In this document: positions 27,012 through 36,740 of the stretch, piece by piece
Position numbering within the stretch: the stretch's first letter is position 1
How the letters are laid out: each line of letters opens with the position of its first letter
DNA from: Opitutaceae bacterium
GTDB lineage: Bacteria > Verrucomicrobiota > Verrucomicrobiia > Opitutales > Opitutaceae
DNA length: 64,000 nt
Assembly: GCA_024711005.1 (NCBI GenBank)
Contig: JANJTQ010000009.1
Span: 1-64,000 of the forward strand
Reading direction: 5' to 3'
Position numbers and translations under genes: made by a program
The notes under the pieces: model-generated
The model's input: only the letters and a program-made list of their open reading frames with translations
Told to the model about the DNA's origin: nothing
Database searches by the model: none

Positions 27012-27719
27012 TTACTTCTTGGCGGGAGCAGCGGCGGGCTTGGCAGCACCGGCGGCGGGAGCAGCGGCACCGGCAGCGGCAGCGGGAGCAGCGGCACCGG
27101 CGGCGGGAGCCGCGGCGGCACCAGCGGCGGGAGCAGACGAGGCGATTTCGCCCACGGGCTCGACGCAGGAAACGACCGGCTGGCCCTTGGCATCAAGGAA
27201 CTCGACGCCGGAGATGGGCTGGAGGGTGCCGACCTTGAACGCCTCGCCGACCTTCAACTCGGTCACATCGACCACGATGACGGGGGGCAGATCCTTGGGA
27301 AGGCAGCGCACGCGCAAGGTGTGCGTGGCGATTTCCAACACGCCGCTCTGGTTTTTCACACCGAACGACTCACCGGTGACCTGAATCGGCACCTGGATTT
27401 CGAGCTTCTCATCGGCCTTCACTTCCTGGAAGTCGACGTGGAGAAATTTATCGGTGATAGGATCGCGCTGGACTTCCTGGAGGAAGGACAGGGCCTTGCC
27501 GGAGGAGTCCTTGCGGCTGAGCTCGATGAGGAGGGCACGGCCGGCGACGGATTTAAGGAGGCGAACGAACTCGGGGGCGTCGATGGCGATCGCTTCCGGG
27601 TTGGTGTGCTTGCCGTAAAGGATCGCAGGGATTTGGTTGGCCTTGCGCACGCGGCGCGAGGCGGAACGACCGGTTTGAGGACGGGCCGTGACGTTAAGGA
27701 TCAGTTGTTCTTTGCTCAT
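27012..27719 (-). CDS. rplY: 50S ribosomal protein L25, CTC form with Ala/Pro tail
   Basis: L25/CTC binds 5S rRNA. Residues 1-95 form the L25 domain (RRVRKANQIPAILYGKHTNPEAI) and residues 96-185 the TL5 C-terminal beta domain. The last 45 residues are a low-complexity Ala/Pro/Gly tail ending in PAKK. The tail is encoded by GC-rich repetitive DNA of the kind that varies by slippage. It is the first gene of the minus-strand ribosomal unit and is divergent from tRNA-Asn. Confidence 0.94.
   Translation of the reverse strand: MSKEQLILNVTARPQTGRSASRRVRKANQIPAILYGKHTNPEAIAIDAPEFVRLLKSVAGRALLIELSRKDSSGKALSFLQEVQRDPITDKFLHVDFQEVKADEKLEIQVPIQVTGESFGVKNQSGVLEIATHTLRVRCLPKDLPPVIVVDVTELKVGEAFKVGTLQPISGVEFLDAKGQPVVSCVEPVGEIASSAPAAGAAAAPAAGAAAPAAAAGAAAPAAGAAKPAAAPAKK
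27015..27143. repeat. Low-complexity GGCGGGAGC/GCACC repeat within rplY
   Basis: The plus strand reads as imperfect repeats of GGCGGGAGCAGCGGCACC and shorter variants. It encodes the Ala/Pro tail of L25. It is in frame throughout. Confidence 0.7.
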
Positions 27720-27845
27720 GGATTCGTTCCCCCTGTTCCTCCGGAATTAGAGGCAGGCGTATTAGAAAAGAGGCCGAAGACACGGGATTCCCCCGGGGAT
27801 GGCAAACAAAACTTTGAAAATCTCCCGTGAACGGCAAAAGGAGCA

Positions 27846-27875
27846 TTGACAACCGATGCCGGTGAATTGTTTTTC
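27846..27875 (+). promoter_or_regulatory. Possible promoter of tRNA-Asn
   Basis: A perfect -35 hexamer TTGACA starts at 27846, about 50 bases before the tRNA. The expected -10 region (TTGTTTTT around 27867-27874) is only a poor match to TATAAT, so the call is tentative. Confidence 0.35.
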
Positions 27876-27898
27876 ACCCCTCCTTCTTGGAGATATAT

Positions 27899-27973
27899 TG
27901 CCTGGTAGCTCAGTGGCAGAGCAGGTGACTGTTAATCACTTGGTCGTAGGTTCGACCCCTACCCGGGCAGCCA
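27899..27973 (+). tRNA. tRNA-Asn (anticodon GTT)
   Basis: The cloverleaf closes fully. The acceptor stem is TGCCTGG/CCGGGCA, the D arm GCTC...GAGC, the anticodon arm GGTGA-CTGTTAA-TCACT with GTT at the anticodon, and the T arm GTAGG-TTCGACC-CCTAC. A discriminator G and an encoded CCA end the gene. It is 75 bases including CCA. Confidence 0.97.
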
Positions 27974-27978
27974 TTTTG

Positions 27979-28016
27979 GCCCCAAGGACTTGAAAAAGTC
28001 CTTGGGGCTTTTCTTT
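27979..28016 (+). terminator. Intrinsic terminator after tRNA-Asn
   Basis: A 13-bp perfect stem (GCCCCAAGGACTT / AAGTCCTTGGGGC) with a GAAA loop is followed by TTTTCTTT, five bases after the tRNA. Confidence 0.95.
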
Positions 28017-28207
28017 GCGCCTTTTTCCAGCGTTCGCACCACGAGGTTCCCGTGCCGTCGGGAGAAAATCCACGGGGCATGCAGCCGGAACACCGCCCTA
28101 TGATTCCCCGCGCCCTTCCATGATAGGCTTGGCGCGTCGAGTCCCCTCACGCCGCGTCCCCCGTCCCTATTTCCGCGGATATAAGGCGCACACCGCTTTC
28201 TGAAATC

Positions 28208-30940
28208 ATGCGAGCCCCTCGTTGCACCTATCGGATCCAACTGCATGCCGGCTTTACCTTCGATGCCCTGACGGCGCTCGTACCCTATCTCCACGCACTC
28301 GGTGTCTCCGATTGCTATTGTTCCCCGGTTTTTCGGGCAACACCGGGCAGTCGGCACGGGTATGACGTCTGCGATTATCACCTCATCAACCCGGAGCTGG
28401 GCGGGGAAAACGCATTGCGCCGGCTCGCCGATCGTCTGCGTGAACATCGCATGGGACTCTTGCTCGATTTCGTGCCCAACCACATGGGAATCGACGGCCC
28501 GTTCAACCGTTGGTGGCTCGACGTTCTCGAACATGGACTGAACTCCTCCTATGCCCGGTTCTTCGACATTCACTGGAAGGCCAACCACGAGCCCGGCGGC
28601 TCGCGCGTCTTTGCGCCCTTGCTTCCCGAACATTACGGGGTGCTCCTCGAATCCGGCAGACTGCGCCTGGTCTACGAAAACGGAGAACTGACCCTGGCTC
28701 ACGAACAAGCGCGCTTCCCCGTACGTCCGGAGACCTACGCGGATATCCTCCGCCGGATCGTTCCAACCTATACGTCTGTCACGGAACCGCCTTCAAACGC
28801 CCCCAACCCTTTCAAGCAACACCTCGCCGATCTGCTCGCCCAAAAGCCGGAGATGCACGCCGTCCTCGATCGCTGTTTGGACCGCCTCAACGGGACTCCC
28901 GGCGACCCCGGCAGCTTTGATGAGCTCGATCGTATAATCGAGAGCCAGCACTACCGGCTCGCCCGCTGGCAGGCTGGTGCCCACGGCACCAATTACCGGC
29001 GTTTCTTTGCGATCGATACCTTGGTGGGCATGCGCATGGAGGACCCGAAGGTCTTCGAGGAAACCCATGGCCGTCTGCGTGAACTGATTCGCGAGCGGAT
29101 CGTGACAGGACTGCGCATCGACCATGTCGATGGCTTGCGCGATCCGCAGGGTTATCTGGAACGCCTTCAGTCGCTCGCCAGCAACGCGTCCGAGGGCGAC
29201 CCCGCAAGGACACCCGACTCCTTCTACGTGGTTGTGGAAAAAATCCTCGCCGAAGGAGAAACCCTCCCGCCCTCCTGGGCTACCCAAGGCACCACCGGTT
29301 ATGACTTCATCGGTCAGCTTGCCGGCCTCTTCTCCGACTCCCGAAACGAAGAGGCATTCGACGAAATCTACGCGGACTTCACTGGCCGCCGTCCTCCGGA
29401 CTTCGAGTCCGTGGTTTACCAGAAGAAGCGTCTGGTCCTGGACGAAATGTTTGCCAATACCGTGCACACCTTGGCGACGACGCTCGCCGAACACATCGCC
29501 ATCGACCGACGCTGGCGCGACCTGACGCCGACCGAATTGTCGGCTGTCATCCGCGAATTGCTCGCGGGGTTCAGGGTTTACCGCACCTATCGTCGCCAAG
29601 GTCCGGCTTCATCAACCGACCGGGCTGAGATCGAACACGCGGCATCGTCGGCATTGGCGCGCAATCCACGACTCGAGCCCGCGGTCATCCGCTTCGTGCG
29701 CGACGTCTTGCTCGGCGATTACCCGGAACCCGCCGCGGTCCCGGCGCACCGAAACGCCATCAATGACTGGGCGCTCACCTTCCAGCAATACACCGGGGCC
29801 GTCACCGCGAAGGCCGTCGAAGACACCGCCTATTACGCTTTCAATCGTCTGATCGCGCTCAACGAAGTCGGCGGGGCACCGGGCACGTTCGGTGCCAACG
29901 TGAAGGGCTTCCACGAAGCGAACAGCCTGCGGCTTGCCCGGACTCCGCACACGTTGCTCACAACCTCGACCCACGACACCAAGGTCAGCGAAGACGTGCG
30001 CGCCCGGCTCTACGCGCTCTCCGAGATCCCCGATGAATGGCGCGCCTGGCTCGACGAATGGAGCGCGTTGAACGCCGTGCACAAAACCGCCCTCGACGGA
30101 CATCTCGCGCCGGATGCGGACGAAGAATACCGCCTGTACCAAACGCTTCTCGGCGCATGGCCACTGCCTCCGGCCACCCCCGACGACGGCTTTCGTGAAC
30201 GCATCGTCGGTTATCTGCGCAAGGCGGTGAACGAGGCCAAGGTTCACACGAGCATCATCCATCCAAACGACGCCTGGCTCGAAGCCTGCGATCGTTTCGT
30301 GAATGGGTTGCTGGCACCCGACGGAGGGTTTTTCCCGAGTTTTCAATCCGCCGCCGCACGCCTCGCGCGCCTCGGACTGATCAACTCTCTCGCCCAACTC
30401 GTGCTCAAACTCACCGTGCCAGGCGTGCCGGATATTTACCAAGGGAACGAAGCTTGGGACTTCAGCCTCGTCGACCCCGACAATCGGCGCGATGTCGACC
30501 GCTCCGCATCACAGAAGTGGGACGCAACCACCGCGGACACATCCGTCGGCGAACTGTTTGCCCGCTGGGAAACCGGCGAAATCAAATTCGCACTGACCCG
30601 ACGCTTGTTGCGTTTTCGAGGAGAGCATCCGCGGCTCTTCAGCGATGGCGGCTACACACCATTGGAAATTTCGGGAGTCCTCGCCCGTCATCTCGTGGGG
30701 TTCGCGCGGGATGAAGGCGACGACTGCCTCGTCGTGCTTGTGCCGCGGCTTACATCGAGTCTCCCCTGGCCTCCCCTCGAGGCCGCATGGGCCGACACGC
30801 ACGCACAATTGGACCCATCGTGGGGAACGCACTGGACGGACGTTCTCACCGGCGCGCCCATCGAAGCGCGGAAGGACGTTGCGCTACGGGACGCGTTTGC
30901 CGTGCTGCCCGTTGCCGTGCTGCACGCACGTCGTGACTAG
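28208..30940 (+). CDS. treY: Maltooligosyl trehalose synthase
   Basis: TreY isomerises the reducing-end alpha-1,4 bond of maltodextrins to an alpha,alpha-1,1 bond, the first step of the TreY-TreZ trehalose route. The 910-residue GH13 enzyme starts TYRIQLHAGFTFDALTALVP and has RIDHVDGLRDPQGYL with the catalytic nucleophile. It continues with FYVVVEKILAEGE with the acid/base Glu, TTGYDF, and TVPGVPDIYQGNEAWDFSLV near the end. Its partner treZ lies nearby on the other strand. Cells use the product against osmotic or desiccation stress. Confidence 0.95.
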   Translation: MRAPRCTYRIQLHAGFTFDALTALVPYLHALGVSDCYCSPVFRATPGSRHGYDVCDYHLINPELGGENALRRLADRLREHRMGLLLDFVPNHMGIDGPFNRWWLDVLEHGLNSSYARFFDIHWKANHEPGGSRVFAPLLPEHYGVLLESGRLRLVYENGELTLAHEQARFPVRPETYADILRRIVPTYTSVTEPPSNAPNPFKQHLADLLAQKPEMHAVLDRCLDRLNGTPGDPGSFDELDRIIESQHYRLARWQAGAHGTNYRRFFAIDTLVGMRMEDPKVFEETHGRLRELIRERIVTGLRIDHVDGLRDPQGYLERLQSLASNASEGDPARTPDSFYVVVEKILAEGETLPPSWATQGTTGYDFIGQLAGLFSDSRNEEAFDEIYADFTGRRPPDFESVVYQKKRLVLDEMFANTVHTLATTLAEHIAIDRRWRDLTPTELSAVIRELLAGFRVYRTYRRQGPASSTDRAEIEHAASSALARNPRLEPAVIRFVRDVLLGDYPEPAAVPAHRNAINDWALTFQQYTGAVTAKAVEDTAYYAFNRLIALNEVGGAPGTFGANVKGFHEANSLRLARTPHTLLTTSTHDTKVSEDVRARLYALSEIPDEWRAWLDEWSALNAVHKTALDGHLAPDADEEYRLYQTLLGAWPLPPATPDDGFRERIVGYLRKAVNEAKVHTSIIHPNDAWLEACDRFVNGLLAPDGGFFPSFQSAAARLARLGLINSLAQLVLKLTVPGVPDIYQGNEAWDFSLVDPDNRRDVDRSASQKWDATTADTSVGELFARWETGEIKFALTRRLLRFRGEHPRLFSDGGYTPLEISGVLARHLVGFARDEGDDCLVVLVPRLTSSLPWPPLEAAWADTHAQLDPSWGTHWTDVLTGAPIEARKDVALRDAFAVLPVAVLHARRD

Positions 30941-31090
30941 TCCGTAGCGATGGAATCGGACATGGCAGCCGAGCACAGGGACAGAGGCGCTGCGCGGCCC
31001 AGTTGTAACCGCAAGAAACTGGGTTGGCGTGGGCCGGGAAGGGCCATGTTTCTTGGGAGGTAACGAGGCTGATTGGTTTCAGCTCCGTTG

Positions 31091-31531
31091 CTACGACGAA
31101 AACACGTCTTCTCTCACCCGGGATGACGTCATTTCGCCAAGCAGTCGATTGCAGCATTCCTGACAATAGCGGCAGGTATCGGCACACGTGGCGCAATGGC
31201 CGTGCATCGACGCATGCGAAAAACATTCGTCGGCGCAGACTTGGCAGGCGAGTACGCAGGCATGCACCTGTGCCTGCACAAGCGAACTGTCGGTCTCGGT
31301 CTGCCGCGTGAGAAGCCGGGCCGTGGTCCCGCAGATATCGGCACAATCCAGATTCGTCCGGATACAGCGAATCAAACGCTCCCTATGCTCGGTTTCTCCG
31401 AGACAGGCATCGGCGCACGAGGTGCAAACCTGCTCGCAAGTGGCCAGCATCGCGACGGCCTCGGCATAGGATTCACGGGAAGTCGGCAGCGCACGAGGGT
31501 GCTGGTTGAGCATAATATCAATGGTTTTCAT
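31091..31531 (-). CDS. Cysteine-rich four-helix-bundle copper-binding protein (DUF326 type)
   Basis: The 146-residue protein carries regularly spaced cysteines in the pattern of Csp/DUF326 copper-storage-type proteins: CEQVCTSCADAC, CIRTNLDCADIC, CVLACQVCADEC, and CATCADTCRYCQECC. In this family the cysteines line the core of a four-helix bundle and bind Cu(I). There is no signal peptide, so it is probably cytosolic. It is convergent with treY. About 8 kb away lies a kinase with a putative copper site, but a functional link is only a guess. Confidence 0.88.
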   Translation of the reverse strand: MKTIDIMLNQHPRALPTSRESYAEAVAMLATCEQVCTSCADACLGETEHRERLIRCIRTNLDCADICGTTARLLTRQTETDSSLVQAQVHACVLACQVCADECFSHASMHGHCATCADTCRYCQECCNRLLGEMTSSRVREDVFSS

Positions 31532-31674
31532 CGGCGGTGGTGGTGCCGGGAATGTTTACCACAACGCCCCGCAAACCGGCATCGGGCCCGCAGCCCAAAC
31601 GGCCACCGGTCAAAATGCCCGTGTCTCTTCCGACGCCGATCGCCAACGCGGTCGGCCCCTCCGAGCCACTCGGC

Positions 31675-32211
31675 CTACGCGGCCCTCCGACGATCCTCGG
31701 TCATCTGCCGCCTGCGGTGGCGGCCAGCGGCGAGGTTGTCCAAAAAACTCGCCAGCGTGGCACTGCTCGCCCCGCGATAGATCCGCTTCAGAATCACCTG
31801 GGCTTGCGGCAACGAACAGAGACATCCGGGAAAGTCGTGTTCATGTTCAAGTGTCGGAACCGTCACGTCCCTCGGCACCGACTCCACGAACAGGTGTTCG
31901 GGGTCGCCGATTCCAGCAAAACAGATCCGCGTCAGCCCATCCTTCGGCGTCACAATCAACTGCCCGGTTTCAAACAGGGCCCGGCTCAACCGGTTCGATG
32001 CCGCCGCTTCAGGCAAGTCGGTCGTTTCCTGTCCCGGGTCCCGTGGGTCCTGGTCCGCAAACGAGGGCGTGTCGCCGCCGGGCGAAACGACGAATCTCGG
32101 CACGCCACCGGTTTCCGGGTCTCCTTCCCGGTTGATGAATATCACCGGTAACATCACATCCTTTTTCTTCCCGGGCTGGTTCGTTCCTGTCGTGCGGACC
32201 CGATTGATCAT
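31675..32211 (-). CDS. Protein of unknown function with a strong ribosome binding site
   Basis: I do not recognise this 178-residue protein. The start ATG 32211 is supported by AGGAG eight bases upstream, one of few clear Shine-Dalgarno sites in the window. The N-terminal half is rich in Pro, Gly and Asp and looks disordered (about 40-75). The rest looks folded (QLIVTPKDGLTRICFAGIG; HDFPGCLCSLPQAQVILKR) and ends in a basic tail. It lies 105 bases downstream of treZ on the same strand. Confidence 0.7.
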   Translation of the reverse strand: MINRVRTTGTNQPGKKKDVMLPVIFINREGDPETGGVPRFVVSPGGDTPSFADQDPRDPGQETTDLPEAAASNRLSRALFETGQLIVTPKDGLTRICFAGIGDPEHLFVESVPRDVTVPTLEHEHDFPGCLCSLPQAQVILKRIYRGASSATLASFLDNLAAGRHRRRQMTEDRRRAA

Positions 32212-32316
32212 TTCGTTTTCTCCTGATTGGCAGACTGCCATGCAGTCTTGGGGTTATTGTTTGACGCGTCTTTTGCGCAGTGGATTTCAAACATGTCACA
32301 AAACGTAAGCGGACGG

Positions 32317-34284
32317 TCATGCGGGACAGGGCAGCGGAAAATCCACTTCCCCGGACGGAGCCGGCTCTCTGGATTCGCACGCAACGGCCTCGGCCACGGC
32401 ACCGTTATCAACCTCGCGCAACAACACCGCGCCAGGAAGACCGACCAGTAAACCTTGGTCGCCGCCACGCCAGACGAGCTGCTTCGGCGATCCGCCGAAA
32501 CAGGGTTCGTTGCTCGCGATCACCAGCCGCCACCGATATCCGTTCGAGGGGCGGGTAAAGGGTTCACCATGCGCAATGCCCTCGTCCCCCTCGGCCACGC
32601 CCGCGAGCAGCAACCAATCGCCTTTGGGATCGCTCCAACGCACGCCGACGAGATGCCCGCCAATCTGTCGCACGGACCAGCGATCCCGTGAGGGCGATTG
32701 GAAAATCTCCTCCTGCGCGCGAAGTTGCAGGCAGTCGCGATAGAGATCGAGGACCTGGCGATGCGGGGTCTCGCAGCGCTCCTCCCAGTTCAATTTCGCG
32801 GAGATAAACGTTTCCCGTTGCTGCGGGTCCGGCATGCGTGCCAGCACGTCCTTCGGATAACGAGCGCCATAGTGGGCGAACTCCTTCAACCGGCTTTCCG
32901 CCATGCCCTCGCCCGCGTTTCCCGGCACGTCGGTGAAATAGGGAAAGGGCGTTCCGGCGGCCCATTCCTGCCCCATAAACAACAGCGGCGTGTAGGGCGA
33001 AAAACACAGCATCATTGAAACCGCGCGATAAGCGGCGGGCGTCACCACATCGTGCAGACGGTCGCCAAGCGGGCGGTTGCCAACCTGGTCGTGGTTCGAG
33101 ATGCAAACAACAAACCGCTCCGGCGGCACATGGCCGGCGGGCGTTCCGCGCGGACGTTTCCAATGCGTGAAAAACTGCCCGTCGTAGAGCCAGCCCTGCG
33201 TCAAGGTCCTCACCCATTCGCCCACCGCGCCCGAATAACTTTTGAAATGCGCTTCCTTCTGCCCCGTCAGTGCGACGCGAATCGTGTGATGAAGATCATC
33301 CGACCAAAGCGCATCGAGTCCCCACCCGGCCTTGCGCGCCGGCGTGATCACGTTGACGTCGTTGCGGTCGTCCTCGGCGATCACCCACGCGTTTCGCGCA
33401 TGGGCCGCGGCCGCGATCTCGGCGACGAGGTGCCGGGGTGAATCGTCGCGGATCGCATGCACCGCATCCACGCGGAGTCCGTCAAAGCGATACTCATCGA
33501 GCCACATGCAGACGTTCTGGACAAAGAATCGCCGCACCGCGGTCTCGTCATAGTTGAATGCCTGTCCCCAGAGGTTGCCTCGCTCCCGATGGAAATAGCC
33601 GTGGGCATACTCGGGCAGCACGTTGCCGCAGGGGCCGATATGGTTGTACACCACATCGATGATCACCGCGAGGTTGCGGGCGTGCGCGGCATCCACCAAC
33701 GCCCGCAGTTCGTCGGGCGTGCCATAACACCGGGCGGGGGCGAACAACGAGACGCCGTCATACCCCCAATTGCGTTCGCCGGGAAAATCGGCGAGCGGCA
33801 TCAGCTCGATCGTGTTCACCCCCAGGGCAGCCAGATTATCCAGCCGCGAAACAGCGGCCGCAAAGGTCCCCTCCGGAGTGAAGGCACCGACATGCAATTC
33901 GTAGATCACCCGCCCGCGAAACGAGGGACGGCGCCACTCGTCGGTTTGCCATGAATACGCGAGCGGATCGATCACTTGCGACGGTCCGGTCACACCGTGC
34001 GGTTGATAGCGCGACGCAGGGTCCGGGAGGAGTTTCCCGTCCACCTCGAACCAGTAGAGGTCACCGGCGCGTCCCCGGGCGTCCGTGCCGAAAAAAGAGC
34101 CTTCGCCATCGGCATCGAGGTCCATCCAACGCGAGTCCCCGTCCCTGTCGATTCGCACGCGCAACGATCGGTGGTCGGGAGCCCAGACGCGGTAAGTCAC
34201 TCCGTCTTCGGAAAGACCGGCTCCCACCGGAGGAAACGTGCCGGCCTCGGCCGCATGAACCAGAGAAAGTAACGGATCACTCAT
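32317..34284 (-). CDS. treZ: Malto-oligosyltrehalose trehalohydrolase
   Basis: TreZ releases trehalose from maltooligosyl-trehalose made by TreY. The 655-residue GH13 enzyme has an N-terminal beta-sandwich (YRVWAPDHRSLRVRI), then PDPASRYQPHGVTGPSQV, typical of TreZ. The catalytic barrel contains FDGLRVDAVHAI (nucleophile Asp), WVIAEDDRND (acid/base Glu) and CISNHDQVGNRPLGDRL. It follows glgX with 39 bases between them and is probably in its operon. Confidence 0.94.
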   Translation of the reverse strand: MSDPLLSLVHAAEAGTFPPVGAGLSEDGVTYRVWAPDHRSLRVRIDRDGDSRWMDLDADGEGSFFGTDARGRAGDLYWFEVDGKLLPDPASRYQPHGVTGPSQVIDPLAYSWQTDEWRRPSFRGRVIYELHVGAFTPEGTFAAAVSRLDNLAALGVNTIELMPLADFPGERNWGYDGVSLFAPARCYGTPDELRALVDAAHARNLAVIIDVVYNHIGPCGNVLPEYAHGYFHRERGNLWGQAFNYDETAVRRFFVQNVCMWLDEYRFDGLRVDAVHAIRDDSPRHLVAEIAAAAHARNAWVIAEDDRNDVNVITPARKAGWGLDALWSDDLHHTIRVALTGQKEAHFKSYSGAVGEWVRTLTQGWLYDGQFFTHWKRPRGTPAGHVPPERFVVCISNHDQVGNRPLGDRLHDVVTPAAYRAVSMMLCFSPYTPLLFMGQEWAAGTPFPYFTDVPGNAGEGMAESRLKEFAHYGARYPKDVLARMPDPQQRETFISAKLNWEERCETPHRQVLDLYRDCLQLRAQEEIFQSPSRDRWSVRQIGGHLVGVRWSDPKGDWLLLAGVAEGDEGIAHGEPFTRPSNGYRWRLVIASNEPCFGGSPKQLVWRGGDQGLLVGLPGAVLLREVDNGAVAEAVACESREPAPSGEVDFPLPCPA

Positions 34285-34323
34285 GACTCGGAACGAAGCA
34301 TGTCCATTGAAGTTGAATCTCCG

Positions 34324-36615
34324 TCAGGCCGACGCGATGGGTCTGAGGAGCGTCGGAGGCACAGCCAGCGGGCCCTTCGCTTTGCTCGTCGGCGAAGGCT
34401 TTCCCGCGGGACGGTCCTTCCGCGGTACAGTCGACTCGTCGGCCGGATTTTTCAAGGTGCGGGCTTCGTCATCGGTGCCCTCCACCTGGACGTAAAGAGC
34501 GGTCGAATGCGCCGGCAGCGGCTGTTCGTCGCCGGCCTCAAAAACGAAGTCGTCGTCGATAAACCCCGCTTCGTCCGCCGTATCGACGAGGCGCCGCCAG
34601 CGAACATGTCCCTTGCCTTTGCCGGGCAGCGCCACCGTCGCGTCTTGCGAGTCGGCATTGAAATAAACGAGGAACGTGTCGTCGCGAACGGGTTCGCCAT
34701 AATAGTCGCGCAAGTCGAGCGAGTCGCCGCACAGCATCACTCCGAACACCTTGGCGAAGCCGGCCTGCCACGCTTCGTCGCTCATCGCGGAACCGTCGGC
34801 GCTCAGCCAATTGATATCCTTCACCCCGTCGCCGCGCAGGTCGTGTCCGCGGAAAAAGTCAGGCTGATGAAAGATTGGATGCTTGAGTCGAAAATCGATG
34901 AGCCGGCTGGTGAAGGTCGTGAGCCGCTGCGCATGCTCGTCACGCGACCAATCGAGCCAGCTGATCTCGTTGTCCTGACAGTAGGCGTTGTTGTTTCCTC
35001 CTTGCGTCGCCCCGTATTCGTCGCCGGCGCGAATCATCGGCACGCCCTGCGAAAGCAACAGCGACGACATAAAATTGCGCATCATTCGGCGGCGCAGCAC
35101 CTGGATTTCCTCCGGTGCATCGAGGCCTTCATGCCCCCAATTGCAGGAGTTGTTGTTGTCGGTGCCGTCCTTGCCCCGCTCGCCGTTCGCCTCGTTGTGT
35201 TTGTCGTTAAACGAGACGAGATCGCGCAAGGTGAAGCCATCATGCGCGGTGATAAAGTTGATGCTGGCCGAGGGTGTTCTGCTGGTGTTCTCGTAGATGT
35301 CGGCACTGCCGCAGAAGCGATAGGCGAAGCGGCTCATCCGGCCATCCTCCCCTTTCCAGTAACGCCGCAGGGTGTCGCGATAACGACCGTTCCATTCCGC
35401 CCAAAGCACCGGGAAATTGCCCACCTGATAACCGCCGTCGCCCAAGTCCCAGGGTTCCGCGATGAGCTTCACCTGCGAGATGATCGGATCCTGTTGAATC
35501 GCATCGAAGAATGCGGAGAGCTTGCTCACGTCGTGCAGTTCGCGCGCGAGCGCCGGCGCGAGATCGAAACGGAAGCCGTCGACATGCATCTCGGTCACCC
35601 AATAGCGCAGACTGTCCATCACCAGCTGGAGCACGCGCGGATGCATCATATTGAGCGTGTTTCCCGTACCGGTGTAATCCATGTAGTAACGTGGATCTTC
35701 ACCAACGAGGCGGTAATAACTGGCGTTGTCGATGCCGCGAAACTCAAGCGTCGGCCCGAAGTGATTGCCCTCCGCGGTGTGGTTGTAGACGACATCCAGA
35801 ATCACCTCGACTCCCGCCGCGTGCAGGCTGTTGACCATCGTCTTGAATTCATAGACTTGGGCGCCTCCGTGACCGACGCTGCAGTAGTCGCCTTCGGGCG
35901 CGAAAAAACCGAGCGTGTTGTAGCCCCAGTAGTCGCCGAGTCCCTGGTCGAGGAGGTGCTTCGATTCGGCATGCTCGTGCACCGGCATCAATTCAAGCGC
36001 GGTCACCCCGAGTTCCTTGAAATACGCGATCGCCTCGGGACTGGAGAGTCCGGCATACGTGCCGCGGATCCTGGCCGGAAGCGCCTCCCACCGCCGGGAG
36101 AATCCTTTCACGTGCAACTCGTAGATGACGCTCTCGTGAAACGGGCGATTAGGCCGGTTGTGGTCGCTCCAGTGGAACACGGTGTCCACGACCACCGCCT
36201 TGGCCGTGATGGCGGCGTTGTCACGATCATCGAACGAGAGGTCCTGATCTTCGTGGCCGATTCGATAACCGAACATTTCGTCCAACCACCGGGGGCTCCC
36301 GCAAACCGCCTTCGCATACGGATCGAGCAAGAGTTTGTTGGGATTGAAACGATGCCCGCTCTTCGGCTCGTAAGGTCCCTCGACCCGGTATCCGTAAAGC
36401 TGGCCGGGCCGCGCCTCGGGCAGGAATCCATGCCAGACATAACCGGTGCGCTCGGTCAGGCGGATACGGGCGGTTTCAGACCCGTCGGACTCGTCGAACA
36501 GGCAGAGTTCGACTCCGGTCGCGTTCTCGGAAAACAGAGTAAAATTAACCCCCGATCCCGTCCACGTGGCCCCGAGAGGGTAACTGTATCCTTTCCAGAG
36601 TTTGAACGCAGTCAT
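34324..36615 (-). CDS. glgX: Glycogen debranching enzyme (GlgX/isoamylase type)
   Basis: GlgX removes alpha-1,6 branches from glycogen, giving linear maltodextrins that TreY and TreZ can turn into trehalose. The 763-residue protein starts LWKGYSYPLGATWTGSGVNF and has an N-terminal CBM48 domain. Its GH13 barrel contains VDGFRFDLAPALARE, KLIAEPWDLGDGGYQVG and NFITAHDGFTLRDLVSFN. The C-terminus ends in a Lys/Pro-rich tail. The large antisense ORF over it is a shadow. Confidence 0.95.
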   Translation of the reverse strand: MTAFKLWKGYSYPLGATWTGSGVNFTLFSENATGVELCLFDESDGSETARIRLTERTGYVWHGFLPEARPGQLYGYRVEGPYEPKSGHRFNPNKLLLDPYAKAVCGSPRWLDEMFGYRIGHEDQDLSFDDRDNAAITAKAVVVDTVFHWSDHNRPNRPFHESVIYELHVKGFSRRWEALPARIRGTYAGLSSPEAIAYFKELGVTALELMPVHEHAESKHLLDQGLGDYWGYNTLGFFAPEGDYCSVGHGGAQVYEFKTMVNSLHAAGVEVILDVVYNHTAEGNHFGPTLEFRGIDNASYYRLVGEDPRYYMDYTGTGNTLNMMHPRVLQLVMDSLRYWVTEMHVDGFRFDLAPALARELHDVSKLSAFFDAIQQDPIISQVKLIAEPWDLGDGGYQVGNFPVLWAEWNGRYRDTLRRYWKGEDGRMSRFAYRFCGSADIYENTSRTPSASINFITAHDGFTLRDLVSFNDKHNEANGERGKDGTDNNNSCNWGHEGLDAPEEIQVLRRRMMRNFMSSLLLSQGVPMIRAGDEYGATQGGNNNAYCQDNEISWLDWSRDEHAQRLTTFTSRLIDFRLKHPIFHQPDFFRGHDLRGDGVKDINWLSADGSAMSDEAWQAGFAKVFGVMLCGDSLDLRDYYGEPVRDDTFLVYFNADSQDATVALPGKGKGHVRWRRLVDTADEAGFIDDDFVFEAGDEQPLPAHSTALYVQVEGTDDEARTLKNPADESTVPRKDRPAGKPSPTSKAKGPLAVPPTLLRPIASA

Positions 36616-36740
36616 TGGGAGAACGCCGGGGCCGCAGGGGTTTTACTCATAAGGAAGAGCCTAGTCAGGAACGGCATCGGCGTCATGCGGGTCCGCCCCC
36701 GCCCGCCGAGTGGGAGTTTTACCGCTATGTGGCGGATCGA

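Noticed and set aside
30998-31023. CCCAGTT...AACTGGG hairpin between treY and the copper-protein gene
   Set aside because: The 12-base loop and absence of a T tract on either strand make it a poor terminator.
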